DNA of 12,309 bases from Candidatus Woesearchaeota archaeon (GTDB lineage Archaea; Nanobdellota; Nanobdellia; Woesearchaeales; J091): contig RFJB01000007.1 in NCBI GenBank assembly GCA_003695045.1, positions 1 through 12,309 on the forward strand. Direction: 5' to 3'. Made by a program: the position numbers and the translations under genes. Below the pieces are notes generated by a model, which saw only the letters and a program-made list of their open reading frames with translations, did no database searches and was not told where the DNA came from. This document shows, piece by piece, positions 6,771-12,309 of this stretch (position 1 is its first letter; each line of letters opens with the position of its first letter).

Positions 6771-6786
6771 AAAGGAAAATAAAAAT
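6771..6786 (+). promoter_or_regulatory. Candidate TATA region of dnaG / structured leader
   Basis: The A/T-rich AAAGGAAAATAAAAAT could act as BRE plus TATA. With the 22-nt spacing used elsewhere in the window, transcription would start near 6807, almost exactly at the foot of the multi-branch fold that begins at 6812. The TATA word is weaker than those of orc1 and sua5. Confidence 0.33.
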
Positions 6787-6811
6787 CAAAGAAAGGAAGA
6801 AAGGCCAACCT

Positions 6812-6993
6812 GGGTGCGAACACATGTTCACTTCGCTTTCAACACTTCACAATCCTCATTCAACAGAGCGCAGCCCTGCTGTTGAGAACGCTGCGCAGGG
6901 CGGATGAGTTGCTTAGCGAAGTCGGATAAAAACCGAATCAGCGTTCGTCAAACCTGATTCTGCATGTGTTCTGCACTTCTGGGGCGCCTTTTT
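6812..6993 (+). ncRNA. Multi-branched RNA fold in the dnaG leader
   Basis: A nested set of inverted repeats closes on itself. The outer stem is GTGC-GAACACATG (6814-6826) with CATGTGTTC-t-GCAC (6963-6976), with one bulged base. Inside is a long arm: ACTTCGCT/AGCGAAGT (6830-6837, 6915-6922), then CTCATTC/GGATGAG (6855-6861, 6902-6908, one G-U), then GCGCAGC/GCTGCGC (6868-6874, 6890-6896). A second arm is GAATCAG/CTGATTC (6935-6941, 6954-6960), which partly competes with TCGG/CCGA (6922-6925, 6933-6936). The palindrome GGCGCC and T5 (6989-6993) follow, then the dnaG ribosome binding site. It could be a cis-regulatory leader with a terminator/attenuator, or a separate ncRNA ending at T5. No known riboswitch class was recognised. 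Confidence 0.42.
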
Positions 6994-6997
6994 GGAA

Positions 6998-7004
6998 GGA
7001 GGTT
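6998..7004 (+). promoter_or_regulatory. Ribosome binding site fixing the dnaG start
   Basis: GGAGGTT lies 7 nt before the ATG at 7012. An upstream in-frame ATG at 6964 falls inside the leader structure and has no such site, so 7012 is the better start. Confidence 0.75.
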
Positions 7005-7011
7005 GACAGAA

Positions 7012-8295
7012 ATGGCAAAGATAAGCCCCATATCAGCAAAATACATAGTTCACGCTACAATCAACATCGACGGCGTAGTAGACAGGCCCGATGTGATTGG
7101 TGCAATATTCGGACAGACAGAGGGACTTCTCGGCGCAGACCTTGAATTGAGGGAACTCCAGAGAAGCGGAAGGATAGGTAGGATAGAAGTTAATGTAGAC
7201 ACAAGTTCCGGAAAGACCAGCGGAACAATAGTCATTCCCTCCAGTTTGGACAAGGCAGAAACGTCAATCGTTGCTGCTGCTCTTGAAGTCATCCAGAGGA
7301 TAGGGCCGTGCAACGCGCGAATAAAGGTTGACAGGATAGAGGATGTCAGAATCTCAAAGAGGAAGTTCGTTATTGAGAGAGCAAAGGAACTGCTAAAGAA
7401 CCTCATGGACTCTGTTATGCCCGACAGCCAGGAGCTTGCCGACGAGGTAACCTACTCTGTCAGGGTAATGGAAGTTCAGGAATACGGCAACGAGCGGCTT
7501 CCTGCAGGTCCTGCCATTGATGAATCAGACGAGGTCATCGTGGTGGAAGGCAGGGCGGATGTTCTGAACCTGCTCAAGCACGGGTTTAAAAACGCAATAG
7601 CCCTTAACGGAACAAGCGTTCCCAAAACCATAATTGAGCTCTCCAAGAAGAAGGTCATAACCGCCTTTGTCGACGGAGACAGGGGAGGAAACCTCATTCT
7701 GAAAGAGCTGCTTCAGGTGGCAGACATTGACTACATAACAAGGGCTCCTGACGGCAAAGAGGTTGAAGAGATAACCAAGAAGGAAATACACAAGGCATTG
7801 AGAAGCAGAATAGCAGCAGAGCAGGTAAAGTTTGAAATACCCAACTCTTTGAGGGACAACAACACAGGTTCAAGCCAGCACAACTCCCAGCGCAACTCCA
7901 GGTACCAGAGTTCAAACCAGAGGCAGCAGAGAGGTCAGCAGTCAAAGGGAGGCAGCCAGCAGAGCCAGCAGCAGAGATACTCCCGGCAAAAGAAGGAAAT
8001 GAGCCCGCAGGAAAAAAGCACTTTCAAACAGATGCTTGAAGACCTCATAGGCACGAGAGGGGCTTACATTCTTGACAGCAACCTCAACATCCTGGGGAAA
8101 GTCCCCATAACCGAGCTGGTAACCACCCTCAAAAGCCTTTCAAGCGGCGTCTACGCAGTCGTTTTTGACGGCTCAATAGATAAGACGCTCGTGCAGACCG
8201 CGGAAAAGATTGACGTCTCTTTCCTGGTCGGCATGGACTCAAAGGTAAAGCCGAACGAAACATCAATCGGTCTTATAACCGCTTCAGACCTCTAG
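7012..8295 (+). CDS. dnaG: Archaeal DnaG-type primase / exosome-associated protein
   Basis: An archaeal DnaG homologue of 427 aa with a Toprim domain. Archaeal DnaG can make RNA primers in some species and is a known partner of the archaeal RNA exosome. The conserved N-terminal block ([19 protein letters not shown]) comes first. The Toprim domain has [12 protein letters not shown] (catalytic Glu179) and AFVDGDRGG (Asp221, Asp223). No zinc-binding domain of the bacterial type is present, as expected. Between about residues 283 and 327 lies a strongly biased linker of Gln, Ser, Asn, Arg and Gly. A C-terminal domain follows (about 328-427, from [12 protein letters not shown]), where the exosome-contacting region is expected. 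It is followed by orc1/cdc6, which has its own promoter, and preceded by a highly structured leader. Confidence 0.95.
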   Translation: MAKISPISAKYIVHATINIDGVVDRPDVIGAIFGQTEGLLGADLELRELQRSGRIGRIEVNVDTSSGKTSGTIVIPSSLDKAETSIVAAALEVIQRIGPCNARIKVDRIEDVRISKRKFVIERAKELLKNLMDSVMPDSQELADEVTYSVRVMEVQEYGNERLPAGPAIDESDEVIVVEGRADVLNLLKHGFKNAIALNGTSVPKTIIELSKKKVITAFVDGDRGGNLILKELLQVADIDYITRAPDGKEVEEITKKEIHKALRSRIAAEQVKFEIPNSLRDNNTGSSQHNSQRNSRYQSSNQRQQRGQQSKGGSQQSQQQRYSRQKKEMSPQEKSTFKQMLEDLIGTRGAYILDSNLNILGKVPITELVTTLKSLSSGVYAVVFDGSIDKTLVQTAEKIDVSFLVGMDSKVKPNETSIGLITASDL

Positions 8296-8298
8296 AGC

Positions 8299-8335
8299 GG
8301 TTTTTGTCTTTTTGTTTTTTCCCTTTGTTTTATTC
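8299..8335 (+). terminator. T-rich terminator after dnaG
   Basis: Runs of 5, 5, 6 and 4 T interrupted by short spacers follow the dnaG stop. This is a typical archaeal oligo-T terminator and implies separate transcription of dnaG and orc1. Confidence 0.6.
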
Positions 8336-8375
8336 TTGTCTGCTCATCCTGTTTTTCTATCTGCTCTGCAAAAAC

Positions 8376-8384
8376 TATTTAAAA
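8376..8384 (+). promoter_or_regulatory. TATA box of leaderless orc1/cdc6
   Basis: TATTTAAAA ends 23 nt before the ATG at 8407, which matches the archaeal TATA-to-start distance. No ribosome binding site lies between, so the mRNA is predicted to be leaderless. No ORB-like inverted repeat for autoregulation was recognised around it. Confidence 0.65.
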
Positions 8385-8406
8385 GGGTATTCTGTGAATC
8401 CTAACC

Positions 8407-9492
8407 ATGGGACTCTTCAAAGACATTCTCTCAGCAGACCAGACGCTCTTCAAGAATGAGGAGGCGCTGGAGTTTGAGTTTATCCCAAAGAATCTTCCCT
8501 ACAGGGAAAACGAGCACCACTACATAGCCGACTCAATAAAGCCCCTGCTTGCAGGCAGGAACGGAAGGAACCTTTTTATTCATGGCGCTCCCGGAATCGG
8601 GAAGACAGCAGCCGTAAAATACGTCTTCCGCGAACTGGAATTTGAAACCGAAGATGTCATTCCCATATACGTGAACTGCTGGAAGCAGAACACCTCCTTC
8701 AAAATACTGAGCTACATATGCGAGGAGCTTGACTATCATCTCACGCACAACAAGAAAACAGAGGAACTGCTCAGGGTAATAAAAAAGCTTCTCAACAAGA
8801 AAGCGGCCGTCTTTGCCTTTGACGAAGTTGACAAGCTTGAAGACCAGGACTTTCTCTACCTCATACTTGAAGAAATATACAGGAAGTCGGTTTTTCTCAT
8901 AACAAACTACAAGGACTGGGTGGTCCAGCTTGACGACAGGGTAAGGTCAAGAATGCTGTCGGAAATGCTCTATTTCAGGCCTTACAACAAAGAAGAGATG
9001 CTCGGAATCCTCAAGCAAAGGGCGGAACTCGCATTCTATCCTTATGTCTGGGAAGACGGCGCATTAAAGATGATCGCCGAAGAGGCAGCGCCTTCGTCAG
9101 ATGTGAGAAAAGGGCTCTACCTGATGAAGTATGCAGGGCAGATTGCCGAATCCGAGTCGTCAAAGAAGATAACAAAAGAGCATGTCACAAAAGCACTTGC
9201 GAAGACCTCTGAATTCTCAATCAAAGCCAAGGAGGAACTTGATGACGAGTCAAGATTTGTGCTTGACATCATAAAAAGCAATTCAGGGAAGAAAATCGGA
9301 GAGTTATTCAAACTCTACCAGGAAGCAGGCGGCAAAGGGCAATACAAGACATTCCAGAGAAAAATAAAAAATCTGGCAATGAACAAGTTCGTTTCTGTAA
9401 GAAAAATAATTGGCGGCCCTCAGGGGTCGACAACGATAATCAAATACGGCCCCCCTGAGAAGAAACTCACGGAATTTGAGCAGGGCCAGTGA
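8407..9492 (+). CDS. orc1: Orc1/Cdc6-type replication initiator (AAA+ ATPase)
   Basis: A replication initiator of 361 aa, expected to bind origin DNA and load the MCM helicase. The AAA+ part has Walker A GAPGIGKT (60-67), Walker B VFAFDE (135-140) with Asp139/Glu140, sensor-1 Asn in LITNYKD (Asn167), arginine-finger region LDDRVRSR (176-182) and a sensor-2-type Arg in SDVRKGL (Arg234). A winged-helix DNA-binding domain follows from about 275 to 347 and ends in the hairpin GGPQGSTTIIKYG. The sequence is somewhat divergent from classical archaeal Orc1 (PNLFIHGAPGIGKT-like rather than NxxIYGxxGTGKT), but domain order and length are normal. It is adjacent to dnaG, forming a small replication locus. 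The last 26 bp overlap the convergent gene at 9467-9940. Confidence 0.88.
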   Translation: MGLFKDILSADQTLFKNEEALEFEFIPKNLPYRENEHHYIADSIKPLLAGRNGRNLFIHGAPGIGKTAAVKYVFRELEFETEDVIPIYVNCWKQNTSFKILSYICEELDYHLTHNKKTEELLRVIKKLLNKKAAVFAFDEVDKLEDQDFLYLILEEIYRKSVFLITNYKDWVVQLDDRVRSRMLSEMLYFRPYNKEEMLGILKQRAELAFYPYVWEDGALKMIAEEAAPSSDVRKGLYLMKYAGQIAESESSKKITKEHVTKALAKTSEFSIKAKEELDDESRFVLDIIKSNSGKKIGELFKLYQEAGGKGQYKTFQRKIKNLAMNKFVSVRKIIGGPQGSTTIIKYGPPEKKLTEFEQGQ

Positions 9493-9940
9493 GAACTTTA
9501 TACCCCTCCGGGAGGAGCCACTCGTATTTCTTCATCAGCCAGTCGGAAACAATCTCGGCTGCTTCCCTAATCTGCGGGTCGTTTGCTGTGTAGTCGGAAA
9601 CTATCTCCAGTCCATCCTCTCTCGGAATAACACCAATTCGTGCACTGCTGCCCTTATCGTCATTTATCAAAGCCAGATACGGCAGAACAACAGAATCCGA
9701 TCCCAGACGGTATATTGCAGGACCGATGACTGCCCTTGTAACAGGAGGGACGGACGCCTTGTACAATGAATACGCAGCGCTGTCGAGAACATTCTCCAGA
9801 GAACTCCCTGCAGATTTCCACAGATTCCCAAATCCTGCGGGAACCTGCTTTTCAACAACCACGGGTTTTCCTGCTGTGACTTCCATAACGGGGGCGGATA
9901 GTGTGTTGTTTAAATTGTTTTCGGTCCGCTCAAGAGGCAT
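9467..9940 (-). CDS. Unrecognised 157-aa protein
   Basis: I do not recognise a family. The 157 residues look like a real soluble protein. The N-terminus of about 30 residues is low in structure. A helical segment follows (NLWKSAGSSLENVLDSAAYSL) with a hydrophobic strand region (SDSVVLPYLALIND). The second half is mixed, with Trp/Tyr-rich EIVSDWLMKKYEWLLPEGY near the end. No membrane segment or metal motif is visible. The ATG at 9940 is the furthest in-frame start, because a TGA lies two codons before it. Its ribosome binding site is weak (GAGAG), and a TATA-like CTTAAAAATG near 10043-10052 (-) could drive it with a leader of about 80 nt. It overlaps the end of orc1 tail-to-tail by 26 bp. The opposite-strand frames are less protein-like. 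Confidence 0.65.
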   Translation of the reverse strand: MPLERTENNLNNTLSAPVMEVTAGKPVVVEKQVPAGFGNLWKSAGSSLENVLDSAAYSLYKASVPPVTRAVIGPAIYRLGSDSVVLPYLALINDDKGSSARIGVIPREDGLEIVSDYTANDPQIREAAEIVSDWLMKKYEWLLPEGYKVLTGPAQIP

Positions 9941-10043
9941 TGGTCATTTGCTCTCTGGCTTCTCTCAGGTTGTCAGGAGCGCTTTTGGGCGGTTTCACGA
10001 CCCTGTCCGGTGTCAGAATTCCACTGGTCAAACACCCAGGCGG

Positions 10044-10053
10044 CATTTTTAAG
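10044..10053 (+). promoter_or_regulatory. TATA box of the small-protein operon, possibly bidirectional
   Basis: CATTTTTAAG matches the core of the sua5 promoter word. With the same spacing, transcription starts near 10076, about 20 nt before the first small gene, leaving room for its GAGGTGAT site. Read on the - strand it gives CTTAAAAATG, a TATA-like word pointing at the 9467-9940 gene, so one element may serve both directions. Confidence 0.45.
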
Positions 10054-10096
10054 CTCGTTCAGTCATATTCTCTGTGTTCCAAACGAGGTGATTCAC

Positions 10097-10213
10097 ATGA
10101 ACGATGCCGCCATTGACCTGAGCAATGAAACGATAAGCAGGATTTTCTTTGAGCAGATACGAAGCATAACGCTCTCCAACGCCAGCAGGAGCCGCCTGAG
10201 GTGCCGCGAATGA
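10097..10213 (+). CDS. Small protein of 38 aa, first gene of the trio
   Basis: An unrecognised 38-aa protein. The start is set by a very strong site, GAGGTGAT, ending 4 nt before the ATG, close to a full complement of the 16S rRNA 3' end. The peptide begins MNDAAIDLSNETIS, has one amphipathic helix-like stretch (ISRIFFEQIRSITLS), and ends Arg-rich (SRSRLRCRE). The stop overlaps the next start in ATGA, so translation is probably coupled. A longer in-frame reading to an upstream ATG exists but bypasses the ribosome binding site. Function unknown. Confidence 0.62.
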   Translation: MNDAAIDLSNETISRIFFEQIRSITLSNASRSRLRCRE

Positions 10214-10410
10214 ACCCAAACAAACCATTTCCACGCTCCCAAAGCAGACCGGCCCTCAGGTTGTTTGCTCCTTCGCCCAGGGAGCTTTACGACCATGAAA
10301 TAGAGCAAAATGATGCGTACACCGAGTCGGGAATTGACTCCCTTCTGGAAGACGACGAAATAGACAGCTTAGAGCACGGTTTCATGAGCGGATACCTGAG
10401 CGCTCTATAA
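10210..10410 (+). CDS. Small acidic protein of 66 aa, second gene of the trio
   Basis: An unrecognised 66-aa protein. The ATG at 10210 overlaps the previous stop by 4 bp (ATGA) and has GAGGTG 6 nt upstream, inside the first gene. The N-terminal 25 residues are Pro/Arg/Ser-rich and basic. The rest is strongly acidic (DHEIEQNDAYTESGIDS, LLEDDEIDSLEHGF) and ends in a hydrophobic FMSGYLSAL. The acidic region followed by a hydrophobic C-terminus resembles a partner-binding tail, but that is inference. Confidence 0.65.
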   Translation: MNPNKPFPRSQSRPALRLFAPSPRELYDHEIEQNDAYTESGIDSLLEDDEIDSLEHGFMSGYLSAL

Positions 10411-10446
10411 ACAGCGATCAGCCCATAGCAAAAAGAGGTGGTCCTG

Positions 10447-10599
10447 ATGAAGAGAATCATCGCAAAAATCCTCGGTCTGAAAAAACCGTCAGCATACCTG
10501 TCCTATGAAGAGTATTCAAGGCGAATTCAGTTTCTGGACTTATACCACTTCCAGCAGTCCGTAAGGCGCGCCAACATTGGAAGAACAGCCCGCTCTTAA
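10447..10599 (+). CDS. Small basic protein of 50 aa, third gene of the trio
   Basis: An unrecognised 50-aa basic protein. GAGGTGGT ends 4 nt before the ATG at 10447, the same translation signal as its two neighbours. The peptide starts with a Lys/Ile-rich amphipathic segment (MKRIIAKILGLKKPS), continues with SYEEYSRRIQFLDLYHFQQS, and ends RRANIGRTARS. The size and charge suggest nucleic-acid or membrane-surface contact, but no family can be named. The gap to the second gene is 36 bp. sua5 follows 38 bp later with its own promoter. Confidence 0.65.
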   Translation: MKRIIAKILGLKKPSAYLSYEEYSRRIQFLDLYHFQQSVRRANIGRTARS

Positions 10600-10601
10600 A
10601 A

Positions 10602-10616
10602 GAAACATTTTTAAAA
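10602..10616 (+). promoter_or_regulatory. BRE/TATA promoter of leaderless sua5
   Basis: GAAACATTTTTAAAA ends 22 nt before the ATG of sua5, so transcription is predicted to begin at or next to the start codon. No ribosome binding site is present in the gap, consistent with a leaderless mRNA. The identical word occurs at 6247-6261. Confidence 0.65.
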
Positions 10617-10637
10617 GTCGCAGAATTCCAGCCGTTT

Positions 10638-11213
10638 ATGAAAGTCATAACCAAAGAGGAACTGATGCTAAACAAGGACCTCTACTATTCAAAGATTCTT
10701 GAGGGCGCGACTCTTGTTTACCCTACTGACACAATATATGCCTTCGGCTGTTCAGCACTCAGCGAGAAGGCGGTCAAACGCGTAAGGGAGGCAAAGGAAC
10801 GCCCCGAAAAGCCATTCTCGGTTATCGCGCCTTCCAAGGACTGGATAAGAAAGAACTGCGTTGTCGATGAAAAGGCAGAAGAGTGGCTTGACAAGCTGCC
10901 GGGACCCTACACTCTCATCCTGAAGCGAAAAAACATCGACTGCGTGGCTCCAAGCGTGAATCCCCTTGATGATACGCTCGGAATAAGAATGCCCGACCAC
11001 TGGTTTATGGAAGTCGTTGCAGAACTTGGAATTCCCCTAATCACTCCGTCCGCAAACGTCTCAGGAAAAAATTTCATGACATCGCTTGATGACATGGACT
11101 CGCAGATAAAACAGCATGCAGACCTGATGGTTGATGTCGGACCCCTCACAGGAACTCCTTCAACCATAGTCAACCTTGCAGCCGGCGAGGAAAAAATAAT
11201 CAGGCGCTCCTGA
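10638..11213 (+). CDS. sua5: Threonylcarbamoyl-AMP synthase (Sua5/YrdC/TsaC family)
   Basis: Makes threonylcarbamoyl-AMP from threonine, bicarbonate and ATP, the first step of the universal t6A modification at position 37 of ANN-decoding tRNAs. The KEOPS complex then transfers the group. At 191 aa it is the short TsaC-type form with only the YrdC domain and no C-terminal Sua5 extension. Motifs are VYPTDTIYAFGC (27-38), the basic REAKERPEKPFSV loop (50-62), PGPYTLIL (88-95), LGIRMPD (114-120), ITPSANVSG (135-143) and GTPSTIV (172-178). YAFG replaces the more usual YGLG. A gap of 21 bp separates it from the phosphoesterase, probably in the same transcript. Confidence 0.94.
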   Translation: MKVITKEELMLNKDLYYSKILEGATLVYPTDTIYAFGCSALSEKAVKRVREAKERPEKPFSVIAPSKDWIRKNCVVDEKAEEWLDKLPGPYTLILKRKNIDCVAPSVNPLDDTLGIRMPDHWFMEVVAELGIPLITPSANVSGKNFMTSLDDMDSQIKQHADLMVDVGPLTGTPSTIVNLAAGEEKIIRRS

Positions 11214-11234
11214 AGAGCCGAAGGGCTGGTTGAA

Positions 11235-11837
11235 ATGCGAATTCTCGCTTCAGGCGATATTCACGGCGACATAAACCTCGCAAGAAAACTTGCGGACAAG
11301 GCAGACAGGGAGAACGCAGACCTTGTCATACTCTGCGGCGACCTCACTTACATGGAACAGTCCACAGAAGGAATCATAGGACCCTTCCTTGAAAAGAAAA
11401 AGAAAGTTCTTCTCATACCTGGAAATCACGAAACAGTAGCCACCGCCGACTTTTTGGCAGAACTTTACGGCGTAAAAAACATTCACGGCTACTCGGTAAG
11501 GTATGAGAATGCGGGAATCTTCGGATGCGGGGGAGCCAACATAGGGCTTCACAAACTGGAAGAAGACGAAATTTACTCATTGTTAAAACAGGGCTTTGAA
11601 CGGATAAAATACCTGCCGAAAAAAATAATGGTAACGCATGTGCATCCCTCAAACTCAAAGATGGAGCGCTTTACCTCATTCTTCCCCGGAAGCAAAGGCG
11701 TAAGAAAGGCAATAGAAGAATTCAAGCCCGACATAGCCCTGTGCAGCCACGTTCACGAGGCAGAAGGAATAGAAGAACTCATAGGAAACACGCGCCTCGT
11801 AAATGTCGGCAAGAGCGGGAAGATAATTGATTTGTGA
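11235..11837 (+). CDS. Calcineurin-like metallophosphoesterase
   Basis: A 200-aa single-domain enzyme with the two-metal calcineurin-like fold. All metal-ligand motifs are visible: SGDIHGD (Asp8, His10), CGDLT (Asp36), PGNHE (Asn64, His65), VTHVHPS (His135) and CSHVHEAEG (His172, His174). No signal peptide or membrane segment is visible. Families of this size include YfcE-like and Icc-like phosphodiesterases; the substrate cannot be read from sequence. It lies 21 bp after sua5, with a weak GGTTGA before the ATG. Its stop codon abuts the stop codon of rtcB on the other strand without a spare base. Confidence 0.92.
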   Translation: MRILASGDIHGDINLARKLADKADRENADLVILCGDLTYMEQSTEGIIGPFLEKKKKVLLIPGNHETVATADFLAELYGVKNIHGYSVRYENAGIFGCGGANIGLHKLEEDEIYSLLKQGFERIKYLPKKIMVTHVHPSNSKMERFTSFFPGSKGVRKAIEEFKPDIALCSHVHEAEGIEELIGNTRLVNVGKSGKIIDL

Positions 11838-12309
11838 TTATCCCTTCACAACAGCGACAGGCACAAGCTTCGCTATGATTCTTGCAATCCCCGCTTTCTC
11901 TGTAACTCTGACAACTTCCGAGACATCCTTGTATGCCTCGGGCGCTTCCTCAGAAATGCCTTTCAACGACGCGGCTTTTACCAGAATGCTTTTCTGCGCG
12001 AGGTCCTTCCTCACCTTCTCTGCAGGGTAATCCTTTTTAGCCCTGACCCTGCTCATGGTCCTCCCGGCGCCGTGGGCAGAACTCCCAAAAGTGTTCTTCA
12101 TTGCGTCATCTGTCCCGACGAGAACATAGGAAGATGTCCCCATGCTGCCAGGAATCAGAACCGGCTGGCCGACATCCTTATACTTTTCAGGAATGCCCTC
12201 ACTGCCCGGAGCAAAAGCCCTCGTGGCTCCCTTCCTGTGAACCCACACCCTTCTCTTCTCGCCGTCAATCTCGTGGGTTTCAAGCTTGGCAATGTTATGA
12301 GCAACGTCA
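11838..12309 (-). CDS. rtcB: tRNA-splicing RNA ligase RtcB, C-terminal part
   Basis: The GTP- and Mn-dependent RNA ligase that joins 2',3'-cyclic phosphate and 5'-OH ends, required for archaeal tRNA splicing. Only the last 157 residues are in the window; the frame is open to the right edge. Signature motifs are AHNIAKLE with a metal/GTP-site His, VHRKGATRAF, PVLIPGSMGTSSYVL, and FGSSAHGAGRTMSR, whose His is the family's guanylated residue. The protein ends with PVAVVKG, the usual RtcB C-terminus, so the 3' end is intact. A GTG at 12248 is internal to this conserved region and is not the start. It converges with the phosphoesterase gene with no gap. Confidence 0.97.
   Translation of the reverse strand, partial: DVAHNIAKLETHEIDGEKRRVWVHRKGATRAFAPGSEGIPEKYKDVGQPVLIPGSMGTSSYVLVGTDDAMKNTFGSSAHGAGRTMSRVRAKKDYPAEKVRKDLAQKSILVKAASLKGISEEAPEAYKDVSEVVRVTEKAGIARIIAKLVPVAVVKG

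Larger units (their letters stand above)
6087..7011. other. 925-bp gap between divergent rio1 and dnaG, rich in inverted repeats
   Basis: No protein gene is convincing here: the open frames are short, lack ribosome binding sites and have atypical composition. The gap holds promoters for rio1 (-) and for a + strand transcript. After these come two dense blocks of nested inverted repeats (6292-6489 and 6812-6975) and three further hairpins between them (6544-6567, 6620-6664, 6694-6726). The sub-features are listed separately. The divergent arrangement around dnaG/orc1 and topo VI makes a replication origin possible, but no canonical ORB/mini-ORB repeat was recognised. Confidence 0.6.

Noticed and set aside
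6588..6782. 64-codon ORF on + strand in the rio1-dnaG gap
   Set aside because: Spans three hairpins, lacks a translation signal and has Cys/Lys-rich non-protein-like composition.
6818..6971. Reading the GAACACATG...CATGTGTTC pair as terminal inverted repeats of a MITE
   Set aside because: No target-site duplication flanks it, and internal nested pairing fits an RNA fold better; not fully excluded.
9930..10046. 38-codon minus-strand ORF overlapping the start of the 157-aa gene by 11 bp
   Set aside because: Its ATG lies inside the likely TATA box, so it would not be transcribed from it, and no ribosome binding site is present.
1..12309. CRISPR arrays, tRNA genes, insertion sequences or defence genes
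   Set aside because: No regular repeat-spacer pattern, tRNA cloverleaf or transposase was seen on either strand.

Overview
The window is chromosomal DNA from an archaeon. The evidence is a set of archaeal information-processing genes: both subunits of DNA topoisomerase VI, the two-KH-domain Dim2/Pno1-type protein, a RIO1 kinase, archaeal-type DnaG and an Orc1/Cdc6 initiator. Signals agree: TATA boxes followed 22-23 nt later by leaderless starts (orc1/cdc6, sua5) and GGTGAT/GAGGTG ribosome binding sites. Compact spacing and several very small proteins suggest a DPANN-type lineage, but that placement is inference.

Layout. Positions 1-1215 (+) hold the end of a thioredoxin-like CxxC protein and a stand-alone HD-GYP phosphohydrolase, a family that is uncommon in archaea. 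Positions 1258-6086 (-) form a conserved archaeal cluster, in transcription order RIO1 kinase, Dim2-like KH protein, Topo VI-B and Topo VI-A. It joins late small-subunit ribosome maturation with DNA topology. Positions 6087-7011 contain no convincing protein gene and are packed with inverted repeats. At 7012-9492 (+) are dnaG and orc1/cdc6. At 9467-9940 (-) is an unrecognised 157-aa protein. At 10097-10599 (+) are three tiny genes, each with a strong ribosome binding site, followed by sua5/tsaC (tRNA t6A synthesis) and a calcineurin-like phosphoesterase. The window ends in the 3' part of rtcB (-), the RNA ligase for tRNA splicing and repair.

The most interesting part is the 925-bp gap between the divergent rio1 and dnaG genes. 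Its left half has an archaeal promoter sharing a 15-base word with the sua5 promoter. It is followed at the expected distance by a run of four hairpins and a T-rich end: a candidate non-coding RNA of about 240 nt, whose first hairpin has H/ACA-like geometry. Its right half folds by eye into a closed multi-branch structure of about 165 nt. This ends in a GC palindrome plus T5, directly before the dnaG ribosome binding site: a candidate dnaG leader element or second ncRNA. The position between divergent replication and topoisomerase genes also makes the gap a possible replication origin, although no canonical ORB motif was seen.

The second novelty is the three-gene small-protein cassette, whose products (38, 66 and 50 aa) I do not recognise.
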